A stretch of DNA of 64,000 nt, taken from contig CM057058.1 of assembly GCA_029945375.1 (NCBI GenBank), forward strand, positions 3,968,001-4,032,000, written 5' to 3'. The notes under the pieces were generated by a model, which saw nothing but the letters and a program-made list of their open reading frames with translations, had not been told where the DNA came from and searched no databases. A program made the position numbers and the translations under genes. This document shows, piece by piece, positions 1 to 11,703 of this stretch. Within the stretch, counting starts at the first letter, position 1. Every line of letters starts with the position of its first letter. The DNA is from Agaricus subrufescens. Taxonomy: Eukaryota > Basidiomycota > Agaricomycetes > Agaricales > Agaricaceae.

Positions 1-720
1 GTAGACTCAACAAGACACTGGATGCTCTAAGAGTATCCATGTTGTGAAAAAAATGTCCACCACTCAGTGGATGCTCTTTGAGCATCTACATTCTGCAGAA
101 AATAATGGTATGCTACACCATTGAACACAATACTGATTGCTCTAAGAGCTTCCATATTCTGTAGCAGATAGTGATATGCTACACCATTGAACAAAATGCT
201 GGATGCTCTAAGAGTGTCCATGTTCTGAAGAAAATCATAGTACTCCACACTGTTGAACAGGACACTGGATGCTCTAAGAGCATCCACATTCTGAAAAAAA
301 ATGGCAGTACTCCACACTGTTGAACCAGATGCTGGATGCTCTAAGAGCATCCACATTGTGAAGAAAACAGTAGTACTCCATGCCATTGAACCAGATGCTG
401 GATGCTCTAAGAGCATCCACATTGTGAAGAAAACAGTAGTGCTCAACACTGTTGAACCAGATGCTGGATGCTCTAAGAACATCCACATTGCAAAGAAAAC
501 AGTAGTACTCCACACTGTTGAACCAGACACTGGATGCTCTAAGAGCCTCCACATTTTGAAGAAAGCATACACAATCTAAAGTGTTGAACAAGATGCTGGA
601 TGCTCTAAGAGCCTACATGTTTTGAAGAGCCTCCACATTTTGAAGAAAGCATACACAGTCTACAGTGTTGAACAAGATGCTGGATGCTCTAGGAGCCTCT
701 ACACCATGAATAAAATGCTG
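1..720. repeat. 66-bp tandem satellite
   Basis: About ten copies of a 66-bp unit. The core recurs near 69, 135, 201, 267, 333, 400, 466, 532 and 598, then at 682 after an 18-bp internal duplication near 614-650. Most units contain the perfect 19-nt palindrome GGATGCTCTAAGAGCATCC (central A). Because 66 is a multiple of three, ORFs with a 22-residue period appear on both strands; these look like by-products of the repeat, since no non-repeat coding sequence is attached. The array runs off the left edge of the window. Confidence 0.93.
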
Positions 721-739
721 GTATTATACACTATTCTAT

Positions 740-820
740 GCCTCCCTACCCATCTCTACTCATCCCTACCCATCCCTACCCCTACTCATCCCTACCCACC
801 CCTACTTTTTAAAAACCCCT
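740..820. repeat. C-rich short-period tract (CCCTACCC/CATCCCTA)
   Basis: A pyrimidine-only-like tract built from CCCTAC, CCCAT and CCCCTAC words. The minus strand reads as many closely spaced GGG runs (GTAGGGATGGGTAGGG type), which is suitable for a G-quadruplex. It lies between the 66-bp satellite and the OrsD pseudogene. It is not a canonical TTAGGG telomere. Confidence 0.8.
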
Positions 821-830
821 ACTTCATACC

Positions 831-2907
831 CTACAGGTCCCAGATAACCTGATAATCTTGCCATTCTATGAATAAAGGGTGCAAGTATGCCAAAAAGCGG
901 ACAAATTGTCTGCTGAATTGGGGAAGGGGGACACAGTAGATGACCTTGTCACCACTGGTATACATCGTCTTAGAGAAAGAAGCTCGGAGGAGAGGAATGT
1001 TGAACAGTACAAAAAGATTTTGTATAGATCCACCACTGACATTCGCAAGGAGATGAGATGCAAGTTTGGTGCCTCTCGCAGGCTCTCCATAGCTGAGAAT
1101 AATATTACACAACAACTTCATCTGCAGCTTGTAGATTCATCTCATTTGGTTGCTAATGACAGTTGGGTTCCAAGTAATAGCACCAGAGGAAGTGACATAG
1201 GCATACTGGGAGAAAAGGGTATCTATTTCGATGATGTGTTGAATGAGTGTAGGCTTATGGTTCCACGGGTTTTTTGGGTGTTTGAGGAACAAGTATCCTG
1301 GAGTTTGTTCTCACGGTGAATCATGAATGAATACATCGTCAAGGAGTGTGAAGTGGGATGAATGAAAGGTGAGGGCATCAAGTTCTCTTTCGATTTCTTC
1401 AATAGCACAATTGTGAGTTGATTTGATATCAGACAGTGAGAGTGTATTGTCATGAATAATAGTGGAGGTCCCAGAGAGGTCTGGGGCGTTGAAGAAAAAG
1501 GTACTCTCTTTGGCAGATTGGAGGGCAGTGAACCCTTGCTTGGTGACATATAAGCAAGGCATGATATCCCACTCTGTTTGTCAAAAAACTTTGCTACAGT
1601 TGCAAAGGCACTAGATGCAGAAGTGAGTATATATGTTGTTGCAAAACTTTGAAAGATGCTAACCTTGTAGAATCAACGCCAGATTCACAGATGACATTGC
1701 ATGTTTTCCAAGCAAAGATAAGGCAGCCAGCAAACAACAAGGCTGCAATCATGTGCGTGATTGTATTAGCAGCAGCCCATTCGCCATTTTTTCGAGTAGC
1801 AGAAAGAACTAGAAAGTGATAGACAGGCATGAAGAATTGGCCACAAAATTGAGCAGAGGGGAGTTGCGTGTAGAGGAGGTATAAGAGAGTGGCAAGTTTT
1901 GTTTGAATGGCAGACATTGTTGAAATGGGGGCTTGAGGCTGTATCCTTGGTGAGTCTTCATCGTCACTACTCTCACTCTGCTCTGCATCATCATCTCCTT
2001 CTACCTTGTCATCATCAACCTGAGTATTGTCATTTGAAGGTGCAAGTTGTAAGGTGGATATGACATCTCTACAAGCATCAATGATATCACTAGGCATCAA
2101 GAAAGTGTAAGGGGTATCAACGTTCAGAACAACACGATGGATGAGGCATATCATGGCGGCAACAATGCAAGAATAGTGGTCAAGGGTGGGCTGATTTATG
2201 TCTTTGTGATACTTTATCTTCACTTGTTCTTTCTCTTCCGCTGGCCATGAACCGATAGAGCATCAAATGAATGGTTCATCGAGGTGGAGTTGGATGTTGG
2301 AGAGAAGGGCCCGAATGTGATAATGAAGACCACCATATGTGGTGTCTGAGCTCAAATATGAGGCTATGAGAGCCAGGTCTTCATGTTTGAAACCCTCTAC
2401 ATGCTCAAGCCATCGCTCCCCACATAGGAACTGATGGAGTACTCGAAAGTCATCAGAGTACAAGTGTCAAGTCGAGCCATCCCTCGTACTAAGTTGGGAC
2501 TGATAAACAGCCCAACAATTGTTGAGATTAGAAGGTGGAGGATCAACAGCCTGGGCAGGGAACCATGGACTTGATGTGTTCCTAATGAATTGTTGAGCAG
2601 CTGTCACAACCGAGAGACTACCAGCAGGACAGGGAGGATGTTTGTCGAAGGTTTTTTTCAACATGAAACAGTGGCTGCATATGGTACACATCTGGTAATT
2701 GAGAACTGGATCTTCAAGTCCATATACAGGGGGGATGGGAGAGGTTGGGTGGGCAGGCGACGATGTCAAGTTAGGATATATGGTAGTAGCTTCAGCGTCG
2801 AAGAGATATTGAAGGTTCAAAGGAGTTTTTTGATGTGGGTGATACTTGAGAAAATGCCTGCGAATATTTGAGGGCTCTATGATGCCCTGACATGCGAGGC
2901 AAATCAA
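831..2907 (-). pseudogene. OrsD-domain protein of the telomere-linked helicase type, broken and 3' truncated
   Basis: Read right to left on the minus strand, successive open pieces follow the order of the large OrsD (DUF3505) proteins that in agaricomycetes often continue into a RecQ-like helicase. 2907-2467 has the N-terminal zinc-finger-like block (CLACQG...HFLKYH, then CTICSHCF). 2463-2263 has RWLEHVEGF. 2223-1594 has the acidic linker followed by the FFMPVYHFLVLSATRKNGEW block. 1562-1311 has the next conserved block, and 1121-831 has GEPARGTK and the block after it. The pieces lie in different frames or are separated by stops, and the helicase part is absent: homology ends near 831 where simple repeats start. 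I see no function left. The family assignment is from remembered family signatures; exact exon limits are uncertain, and a few of the breaks could be introns. Confidence 0.72.
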
Positions 2908-3189
2908 GATCTTGTGGGAGGTATTAACGACAAGCCCATAGGTTTGTAGGAGGGGTGTCGCAATGGTGTCAGGGGGTGGTGGTCAAGTTCAGCTAGTCTC
3001 AACGGGAAGTGACAAAGAAGTGTCTGGGGGGGCATCTGGTGGATGAACGGCACTTGATTGGAGTGCTGTCAATAGTGAGGGATCACCCCCAGTGCTCATA
3101 TGCGTTTTTGCATGGCGCTACGAGCAGTCAGTAATGTATTTTACAACTAGAAAGTGAAAATGAACATACCTTTAATTCAGTTGTAGCGT

Positions 3190-3420
3190 AAAAAGTCATC
3201 ATGCATTGTGACACGCCAGTTTCTTGGATTTCAGATCTCTCTGCACCATTATCTTCATCTTCCCTCCATCTACAACCACCGACGCGTTTGAGGCAGTACA
3301 TGCTTTGTGAGTGGTAGCATTTTTCTCTTGTAGCACCTCAGAACAGATGGAACAAGTCCGCTGTTCCAAGGTACCTTCTTTTGCCTTCTTATTTCTGAAG
3401 TAGCATTAGTAGGCAGGACA
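3190..3420 (-). pseudogene. possible zinc-finger exon upstream of the OrsD pseudogene
   Basis: One minus-strand frame is open here and contains a Cys-x2-Cys...His-x3-Cys arrangement (TCSICSEVL, then THKAC). It could be a 5' exon of the same decayed gene or an unrelated fragment. The rest of 2908-4390 shows no convincing gene: only short overlapping ORFs, an A-rich tract at 3520-3545 and GC-rich GCCAC-containing DNA at 4240-4410. Confidence 0.25.
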
Positions 3421-4574
3421 TAATTTGAATATTACGGGACTCACGGAGGTCGAGCAGAAGGGGAGCTAACTTGTGATCCCCCAGAAAGTGCTCACTTCGA
3501 GCTAGACAGGTCCTTTCAACAAAAAAAAAAGGAGAAGAAAAAAAACACTCACAGTGGTTTGAGAGAGGTGGGATCCATAGTGGGGGTTGACAGCAGACAC
3601 GGTTGCGCTGCTGGTTGACTCAGAAGGCCAGAGTTGAGGCGCGATGTAAGAAGTCCAGTGCATGACAGCACTCGACTTTTCTCCCACTTTGCGAGCATGA
3701 CAGTGGCTTATAGAGCTAGTAGATGTAGTTTGCATTGACTAGGGACAATAACATTAGTGTTGAAACAACGTTATTCGAAAATAGAAACATACAAAGTAAT
3801 ATTGTTGTTGCCAATGCATACATTGGCTCATTGGAGCGCAACAACTTGCTCGTTTAACTTGAAATTTGGAGTGTGAGCAGCGGTATATGTTGTTAATACG
3901 TACCTGAAGTTTCATGGTCGTGGGCACAAAAGGGAACTACCTGTGGAATATTCTTTATTGATGGCATTAAACACTCTTGACTTCGATGACAAATAGCAGT
4001 CGTAAAGGTGGTTCAATTAACTTCAAACTTGGTACACAGGAGGTTTGTAGTAATCGCATTATGCAGCTAAATTGTGGCAAATTTAGAGTTAGTATAGCGC
4101 ATGCGACAATGAGTTCTGTCACACTCACCTATCTACCAATTTGTCCAATTTTTCCTCGACTCAATTTCACACCTCTCGCCTTCTCATTCCTTAATCCTCC
4201 CCTTTCCATTGTCGCGTCCTGCCCAAAGATATTTGAGCCTGATTGGTGGGCATGGCGGCGACCTGTGGTGAGACGATGGTGGAGGTGGGAGGGTGGAGTA
4301 GTGGCAGCACAGCCACCACGTGGCCATGCTGTAGCCACACGAGCCATGTGGGAACAGCCACTGGCAATCCCCGGGGCTGGCTGCCCATGGACCACCGAGC
4401 AGAGCCACTGATTATCTAATCGAGTGGCAGCGCGAATATTATTATTATTTTCCTTTTATTTTCTTTTATGATGGTATGCGCACACCTTCAAAATGTTCCC
4501 ATGAATGTGACCACCAGTGACCACCGGCAATTCCCAGATCTGGCCACCAAACATCAGCCAAAACTAGCCACCCA

Positions 4575-4660
4575 GGGGACCGGCATCGGAGAAATCTGAG
4601 AATACAACTGTCATCGCCTCCTCGATGACAGGTGTCCGGAGTCCTTGTAGGGTCCTCACC
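4575..4660 (+). repeat. left inner terminal inverted repeat
   Basis: Starts GGGGACCGGCATCGG and ends GTAGGGTCCTCACC. Its reverse complement matches 10106-10191 with about eight differences. It lies just upstream of the first coding segment of the enclosed gene. Confidence 0.85.
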
Positions 4661-4675
4661 TTTTTTGGATAATTC

Positions 4676-7600
4676 ATGTGCAATAAGATCAGGATCAGAT
4701 TAGACTGCACTGCCAAGATTCCCTATTCTGGATCCTGTCTTGAGATATTAATGCAAAAGACTGCTGTGCACTTTACGTTCAGAGTAGCTACAGCCTCATG
4801 TACTCTGACAAGAAAATATACATGTTCTTCTACCACCATGCACAGTTCACGGGAGCAGGATAACCCATCCAAAGATGCTCACCTTTGCTTGGGAAATGAC
4901 TTTGTTTCCTGGTTTGAATTAATAAATGGTCAAGAGATCCATTTCCGGACCTTGACAAATAACGATGGCATCCGGAAAGCCATTTGTGACCTTTGTGGAA
5001 CTGGCATTGGTCTGACAACATCAGGAGGAACAGCATATATTGGAAATCATTGTGGTTCCTTGGAATGTCAACGTAAACAAGAGTGCCGCAAAAATGATGA
5101 GGAAGTATCAGCCACAAAAGATGCACTCCATTCATTGAAACAAGATATAATAGGTAAAAAATAGAGTTATAATATATTAATGCTTATTCTTCTGACAGAT
5201 GATGGATAATCTTTCATTTTTGAGTACCCTCCCTGCAAAACATTCGCAATCTACACCTAGATTTCCCATGCACAACATTATGGGATCTACAATTGTAGAT
5301 TCTCAACTACATGCTTCTAAAGATTCAAATTCATCTCATATTCCCTACACTCCAAAACGAGGGCTAGAGCTTACTATTGATACAACACCATTTCCACAAC
5401 ATCTCCCTTGTGAGGCAGTGACACTCTTGCCAGGTGTAGTGAGTCCAAATTGTCACAGATTTGGAAGATTACGTTATATCTTACCAACGGCTGATTCGAT
5501 TCTTACGAGTTGGGCACCGTTGGAAAGCCCTGATCAAACCGTTTCTACTGATACCCATATCACCCGAAACGGCCCAGTAGTTATTGAGATATTCAACGTT
5601 CTTTATTCTCTGTGCCATAAGTTAGAAGACCTTAATTACCTAATTGTTCTAGAGCAGTCCAGACCATTCTAGAACATTCTAGAACCTTCTAGAATGTTCT
5701 CTATCACATCATTATCACACCATTACCCAGAGTAACCCAGAGTAACTCAGAGTAGTAAAGGGATTGTTCCTATTGGTTGGTTATTATTAGAGTAGCTAAA
5801 CTTAGAGACATAATTAGTCATGACTAGAGTCCCTGGGGTCATTGGTAGTGTCCCAGGTCCTTCTCAGATGTGTACTGTATATAAGTAGCTTGTCTTGGTG
5901 TCCTTAAGACCCAGACTTAACAACATCAGTTGTGCTTTGTCATCTCATCTCTCTGCTTATCTAAGATCACTGCTCTTTCCCCATTTATCTTTCAAGGTTA
6001 CTTAGGTAAGCAAGATTTGTGATACAAATGATGATATTGACTCATTAACATCATCATTGACTGGCTTGACTACCTCACCTGACAATGCTTTGTCAGTTTT
6101 TGATATCAGTGACCTTCTTGATCATCATACCAACTTTGAATCCAAGGACCCCTTTGTCAAACAAAATACAGTCTCTGGGCAATCAAAGTGTAATGGTGCA
6201 CTAATCAAATGGGAACCCGGATCAGTATGGGACACCTACCCCTATCATGCTCACAAACACCGAAATCTTCCTTGGAAAATTGAGTACATTGTCAAAGAAC
6301 ATCAGCAATTTCGCATATGTTCATCTTCTTGCAAACATTACCTGGAGGCAGGGAAATTAACTGGGGCATGTGCTTCATGTACAAGGATCTGGAACACCTC
6401 CAAATTTAAAGCATTCATGGATCGAGCAATAGACACTCCTGCTCATACCCCATGGCTTCTTCTCACTCAATCCCAGTTGTACGACATTCTTCAAAAACTT
6501 TCTGTCCGGCTACAGGCACTTCAGTCACTTCATGCTGCAAAAGAAAGAAGGATTTTTTTACTCACAAAGAAAATCAATGATTTTCAGCGCATGTGCATAT
6601 TTATATCCACACATGATATTGCTGGATTAAAACAAATGTTGGCAGGACTGCTCAAACATCACTTTAGTCTGCTAGCAATTGTTCAGCAATTGTCTGAATC
6701 ATCACGCACAGTGTATGCCCCTCATAACTCCACTTGGATGAGTAGAGATTTTGATCTTGCTCATCTTGCTAGCCGACTTGGTGGTCCTCATTTGCTTTAT
6801 GCATTTTGTGTTTCATATGGGTTACCATCAGAACAAACCCTAAAGCGCAATCATACTGTTGAGTGAGTTATATCATCAATTGGGAACCCAAGTGATGAAG
6901 AAATTTGGGCAAATATTAGTTCAATGCTGGGCGAGAATGGAAGGACAGTACTGTTTATTGGGGATATTCGGGGGTTCCAAGCAATGATTGACGATCTTGC
7001 AATTGAAGAGTGAGTTACCTGGGATCGGAAGTGTAACCAACTTACAGGCTTATGTTGAGAGCACTCTTCAACAGTTCAAACAGAATTCACAAATGTTTCT
7101 ATTGTGAACGACATTGAAAGTGCTCTTTTCAACGAGAATCCTACTGTCCATCATGGAAAAGAAGTTACTGTGGTTGCTATTGCCACAATTGCAAATATTG
7201 AACACTATTCAGCAGTTCCACTTATTCTTTCACCTACCTGCAAGCATGAAACTGGTCAACAGCTTGCACTGTGGGTACGACACTTCCTAGAAATTTATCA
7301 AAACCACCCAGATGGTGAAAAAAAACATGGACCTATATGATCCTTTGCCAGTGATGGTGCTTCTACCTTCCAGATGGCACAGTTCACAATTTTCATGACA
7401 GACGAGATTTCTGCTGACACCCAACTCGGCAGAAAACTTGCTGGACTGTCAGGTCTTAACAAATTTACTGGTCCAAACAATACTCTCGGTACATGTGATC
7501 CAAAACATATCATAAAGAGATTTGCAACTCTTCTTCAAAGCCAAAAAGGGATTCAAGTCAAGAATAGCCAAATTGTTCGCCATGATGTTATGGGTGCACT

Positions 7601-10047
7601 TGCAAAAATGCCTGGCATGACTGAGAGCTCGGCACATCAGCTGATGGATCCCGTGGATAAACAAAATGTACCAAAAGCAGTTTGGCTGATCCAACAGCTT
7701 TACAATCTATGATCTGTTCATATCACAGATGAACCAAGTGTAGAACAACGTCAGCAAGTCATTATTTTTATTGTGGAGATTATGCATCTTTTTGTGAGGC
7801 CATTTGTTGAAGTTACAATGAATATTGAAGAACAGGTGGAAGATCTCGCAACATTTGCTCACCTTTTGGCTGCCCTCTTTCACCAACATTGCACCAAGTT
7901 TTTTCCTGGCCCACTTTACGCTGACTCACAAGCCACTGTGAAAAATATAATCATTACCATCGCCAATCTGCAGATCATTGATGAAAACTTACCATACTTC
8001 ATCCCTCATGAGGGGTTGGATCGACTGGAAACCCTGTTCTCCCAATGCCAAACACTTGACCATAATTGAAATGTAAATATTCAACAACTAGAAGAGAAGA
8101 TCAGTATTGTGACACCTTGATTTATATCAAGGACACAGGAAGCGCATGCTTGTAGATGCCGTGGGTGTTGATCATGTCAATCCAGCATCGTGGAAGGGTC
8201 AGATCCAAGTGGGACGAGTTGATCTACCAAAAGTATGGAATGCAGCTAGAGATCGTGCCAGTGATCTATTGAAGAGTTATGGAATGAGTCCACTCAGCGA
8301 AGTCAATGAGTACACATGTTTCAAAGAGCCAAAAGTTGACTTCCTTCGTCCATTTGGTGAATATGTCGGAACCAGTGTTGACCCAGAATTGGATGATCAT
8401 TATAATAACTCTAATCCTATCACTCCTCCCACCATGGAAAGTTCAGAATTGAATCCGGCTTTGGATTTTGAAGTCCTTGTTGATCATGCTCTGGACGAGT
8501 CTGAAAGAAATCCTCTTCTATCAGGGCAGTCTCAAACCAATACGACATCTCATCTCATCAAATACGAAGGTCAACTTGTATATACATAAATTGTTGTTGG
8601 TGGCAACCAAGTTGAGCACTGTGGGTGGAGCAAAATCAATGGTGCAAACTCTCTGTGCTCAAGGTGTCATGCTAGAGCAGTGAAATGGGGCAGCGGACAA
8701 CAATGGAATGCACCTTCATAAAACTGGAGAAATTGCTGCCACCTTGGTCCAAACTCAAGGGACAATCTGCCTTGTAGTAATACAGGTGATTGGATTCAAA
8801 TCCCCACACTCGGCCACAGATCAGATATTTGAAGTAAGCACCACTGAACTCGAAACGACAGATGCTGCTTGAAAACTTACTGTGGTGTGTCAAATCATGG
8901 AAATTGCCCACCAAACCCCATCTTGTGAAATCAAAACCGATAGCAAATGGTACTGGACATGTGAATTTATTCAATATGGTACCGGTCAGACAATCTTGAA
9001 GGTTCCGGGTACATTGATGTTTCCACTGAAACTGGAAATAGTTGAATCAGTCACACTTGACGCAGGAGAACAAATAAGACAACTTACTTGGAGCCTAGGA
9101 GAGAGCCAGCTACAGGAGTGCTTGGATAATAGTTGGTTGTTGATAAGTTCAACCTCTGAAGAAATGTTCAGTAGTGTTGATCAACTACTCCAAGTAGAAG
9201 GCACCGATAAGATACCATATAAAAACACCAATGGTAAGTTGTTGACAATATGCTATGGGTAATCTCACTCACTCGTAGCCATTATCGGAATAGGGAATTC
9301 GAAATTTACAGTTCAGAATGTGCCAACTGGTGTCAGGTTTTCAAAACTCAAGAAAGGAACTATGATAGAGTGTAAGTTATGCACAAAAAAGTGTAAACTA
9401 GAGGAAATGCGTTGCCATGTGGGACAGCACATTTTGTATTCCCTCAGGCAAGTTCGTGATGATCTTCCTGAAGGTATCATGGTAGGTGGAAGCAACAATA
9501 GCAAAATAATCATCTCATATTTCATTATCAGATTGGTACTGAACCATGCGGATGGTGTGGGCTAGATGGCTGCATAATGAAAATCAGAAAAGACGGAAAG
9601 ACGATGAAGGTAACTTCAAATTGCTCCTATCACTATGACAAACTACACTATTCAGCCGCAAAAGAGGGATTGACTGCTTCACCATGCACAAATGTGCCCA
9701 TACACTGCCTCATGTGCCAACCGAATGTATTGGGAGAGCAACCTACCATCTGGAAGTATAACGCCATTTTCCATCTCATCCTGATGCATAACCCACAGCC
9801 TACACCAGGGGCTAATGGGTTTGTGACCCAATTTCCACCAATTCCACCCAAGTTCCTCGTCGACATTTTCATTTCTTCGAATGAGGAAAAGGGCATGCGA
9901 GTTCCTGAACAAGAAAGATTGAAATTTGCCAAAGAATGGAATGCTAACAACTTACCAAGAACAGAATTTGTTAACCAAGTGAAGAACAATAGGAAGCGAG
10001 TGGCAGAAACTGAGGCAATGGCCAAACGACAAAAACGAGGGGCATAG
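4676..10047 (+). pseudogene. transposase-like protein of a widespread mushroom family (P-element-like), broken
   Basis: Coding pieces at 4676-5164, 5199-5450, 6030-6866, 7104-7340, 7374-7712, 7773-8069, 8146-8589, 8882-9262, 9320-9565 and 9577-10047 follow one family in order. An N-terminal zinc-finger-like block (CDLCGTG...HCGSLEC) comes first. A central region holds CDPKHIIKRFATLLQSQKGI and DKQNVPKAVWLI, then EGLDRLETLFSQC. A DHVNPASWKGQI block follows, and a C-terminal Cys/His block (CKLCTKKC...HVGQHI, CGWCGLDGC). The Asp-x-x-His-x-x-Lys box, the later Lys/Val-rich helix and the DRLE-x-x-F motif resemble the layout of P-element/THAP9 transposases. That link is inference; the family itself is usually annotated as hypothetical. 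Breaks: solo LTR at 5451, a stop near 6866, and frame changes near 7020, 7340, 7712, 8069 and 8589, some of which may be short introns. Confidence 0.7.
5451..6026 (+). mobile_element. solo LTR of Ty3/Gypsy element 1
   Basis: A 576-bp sequence beginning TGTCACAG and ending GTGATACA, nearly identical to the inverted LTR at 36002-36573, so its ends are set by comparison. It contains tandem CTAGAA/TTCTAGA words near 5660-5700 and a TATA-like GTATATAAG at about 5877. A possible 5-bp duplication CAAAT (5446-5450 and 6025-6029) overlaps the last two LTR bases, so the target-site duplication is ambiguous. It interrupts the transposase-like gene. Confidence 0.9.
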
Positions 10048-10105
10048 ATAAGTTGATTGATGGATAAGTTCATGTAATATATTCACACATGCTTTAACCA
10101 AAAGT

Positions 10106-10191
10106 GGTGGGGACCCTACAAGGACTCCGGACACCTGTCATCAAGGAGGTGACGACAGTTGTATTCTTGGATTTCTCCAATGCTGGTCCCC
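10106..10191 (-). repeat. right inner terminal inverted repeat
   Basis: Inverted partner of 4575-4660. It begins GGTGGGGACCCTACAAGG and ends GCTGGTCCCC, about 60 bp after the stop of the last coding segment. Beyond it (10192-10440) is a tract of CCACCAGC/GTGGCT words. Confidence 0.85.
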
Positions 10192-10399
10192 TGCTAGCCA
10201 CCAGACCACCAATAACAGGGTGGCTGTGGTCTGATTACCTAACCCAAACCTGGCCACCAGCAACCACCCTATGATTACCTAACCCAAACCTAGCCACCAG
10301 CGACCACTGATAACTGGGTGGCTCAGAGTGGCTCAAATTGGCTGGGTGGCAAGATTAGATAAGCTCAGAGTGGCTAGATATTATGTAATATATTTTTTT

Positions 10400-11695
10400 G
10401 GTGGTCAGTGGCCACCCCAGGCTCCTACCCAGCATGCTCATGTGCGTTGCACCAAAAGAGGGAAACTTACATAAGTTTAAGAGAATGCTCACACAGTGAA
10501 CAGCTGGCATCAAATGTCATCCGGTCATCACAGAGTCCAAGAATAGAACAAACCCTGCTTAATAATATACAGGTTGAGCTAATTAACAAATTAATTACTC
10601 TGTCATGCCATCCAGTAAGCTCCCTCAACCAGGTGCGCCATCCCATCAAAGTGTCCATCTTCCTCTTCTGTGGACAACTGATCTGATAATAAATCTGGTA
10701 CAGCATAGATTTAATAAACAACCTTCCTACTACCAGATTGAAGTATCAAGGTACTTTATCCTGGGCATGATGTTATTTACACTTTTATTTAGTTGCATGC
10801 ATTATGACGCCAATGCAGGCAACTTGAAGGATCTTCCATCAAATATTTTTTTTTTTCGATGATGAACAAGCACTGGATTAGCTTGGAATAATCTTCCCAC
10901 TAACTCCCACAAATCAGGTACATATGTATATCTGCATTCTTTGAGCAATATCCCCAGTAGTACATTTCTTCGTTTTCTCAACTTTGCAACAAAAAGAAAA
11001 CCATGGTCAACACTACACAAAGTTTGGATTTGTGATGGAAAAATACCGGCATGTTCTTTTTTGATCTATTACATGTTTTTTGATCTACAATGTGTTTTTG
11101 ATCTACAACATATTTCTTGATCCATGACATGTTTGTCCCCTTGGAGTGCAGATGATAAATTAAGCATCCAAGAAAATCCAGAATATCCATAAAAAACAGA
11201 CTCATATATTCTGATCTAGCCAAGTCTGGTTCCATGAGTAAGGGGCAAATAAATTTCAAGAGGAGTATATTATTGTGAGTTAATGTTTGGAAGGCTTGGT
11301 AGGATGTATTAAGCTTCTGGGGAAGACATAGTATAGGCAAAGAGATACAATAACTGTCTGACTACCTGGCTACGTGTATACAAGGCCTAGGCAATCCTCG
11401 AAGGAAGCACATTGCGGAACACATCAATGGTGCACTTCATAAGCTTAAATGCCTTATTCAAGCTGTGTTATGGTCACATATTGATAATCATGCTAAGGTG
11501 AATTATATAATATCTTAAAGCCTTTGACTTGCACAGGAATCCATCACGGTGATGGCCATTTGACGTTTGGTGCCAGCTGCTCCCTAGGAGCACACCTCTT
11601 GACACAGTGTTTGGCCCTATTTTGCCAAATGTGCGAACTTGGCAAGTTGGCTGGGTAGGAGCCTGTGGCCACCCTGGTGGCAAGCCACCAAGCCA
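10400..11695. other. ~1.3-kb non-coding segment between inverted GTGGCC-rich motifs
   Basis: GGCCACCCCAGGCTCC at about 10417 reappears inverted at about 11650-11690 (GGAGCCTGTGGCCACC), giving ~35-bp inverted ends around a stretch with no convincing gene. It may be a small non-autonomous relative of the neighbouring element. A ~26-bp unit (TTTTTTGATCTACAACAT type) is repeated about four times at 11041-11125. Limits are approximate. Confidence 0.35.
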
Positions 11696-11703
11696 CTGGT
11701 GTT

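Larger units (their letters stand above)
4395..10440 (+). mobile_element. ~6-kb DNA transposon with GCCACC-type inverted ends and a P-element-like transposase gene
   Basis: Two ~86-bp sequences, 4575-4660 and 10106-10191, are inverted copies at roughly 90% identity and bracket a single plus-strand gene. Outside them, both flanks carry degenerate inverted similarity rich in GCCACC, including a shared GCCACT...TTATCTAATC...GCCAC block at 4395-4430 and, inverted, at about 10350-10380. Outer limits and target-site duplication are not resolved. The element is inactive: its gene is interrupted by a solo LTR at 5451-6026 and has several frame breaks. Confidence 0.75.

Noticed and set aside
27..591. 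ORFs of 92-181 codons on both strands
   Set aside because: They are translations of the 66-bp satellite, open on both strands because the period is a multiple of three.
879..1319. 146-codon plus-strand ORF
   Set aside because: The opposite strand carries conserved OrsD-family blocks here, so the plus ORF is a shadow.
3977..4411. 144-codon plus ORF and overlapping minus ORFs
   Set aside because: GC-rich GCCAC-word DNA near the transposon end is open in several frames; none shows a domain or codon pattern.
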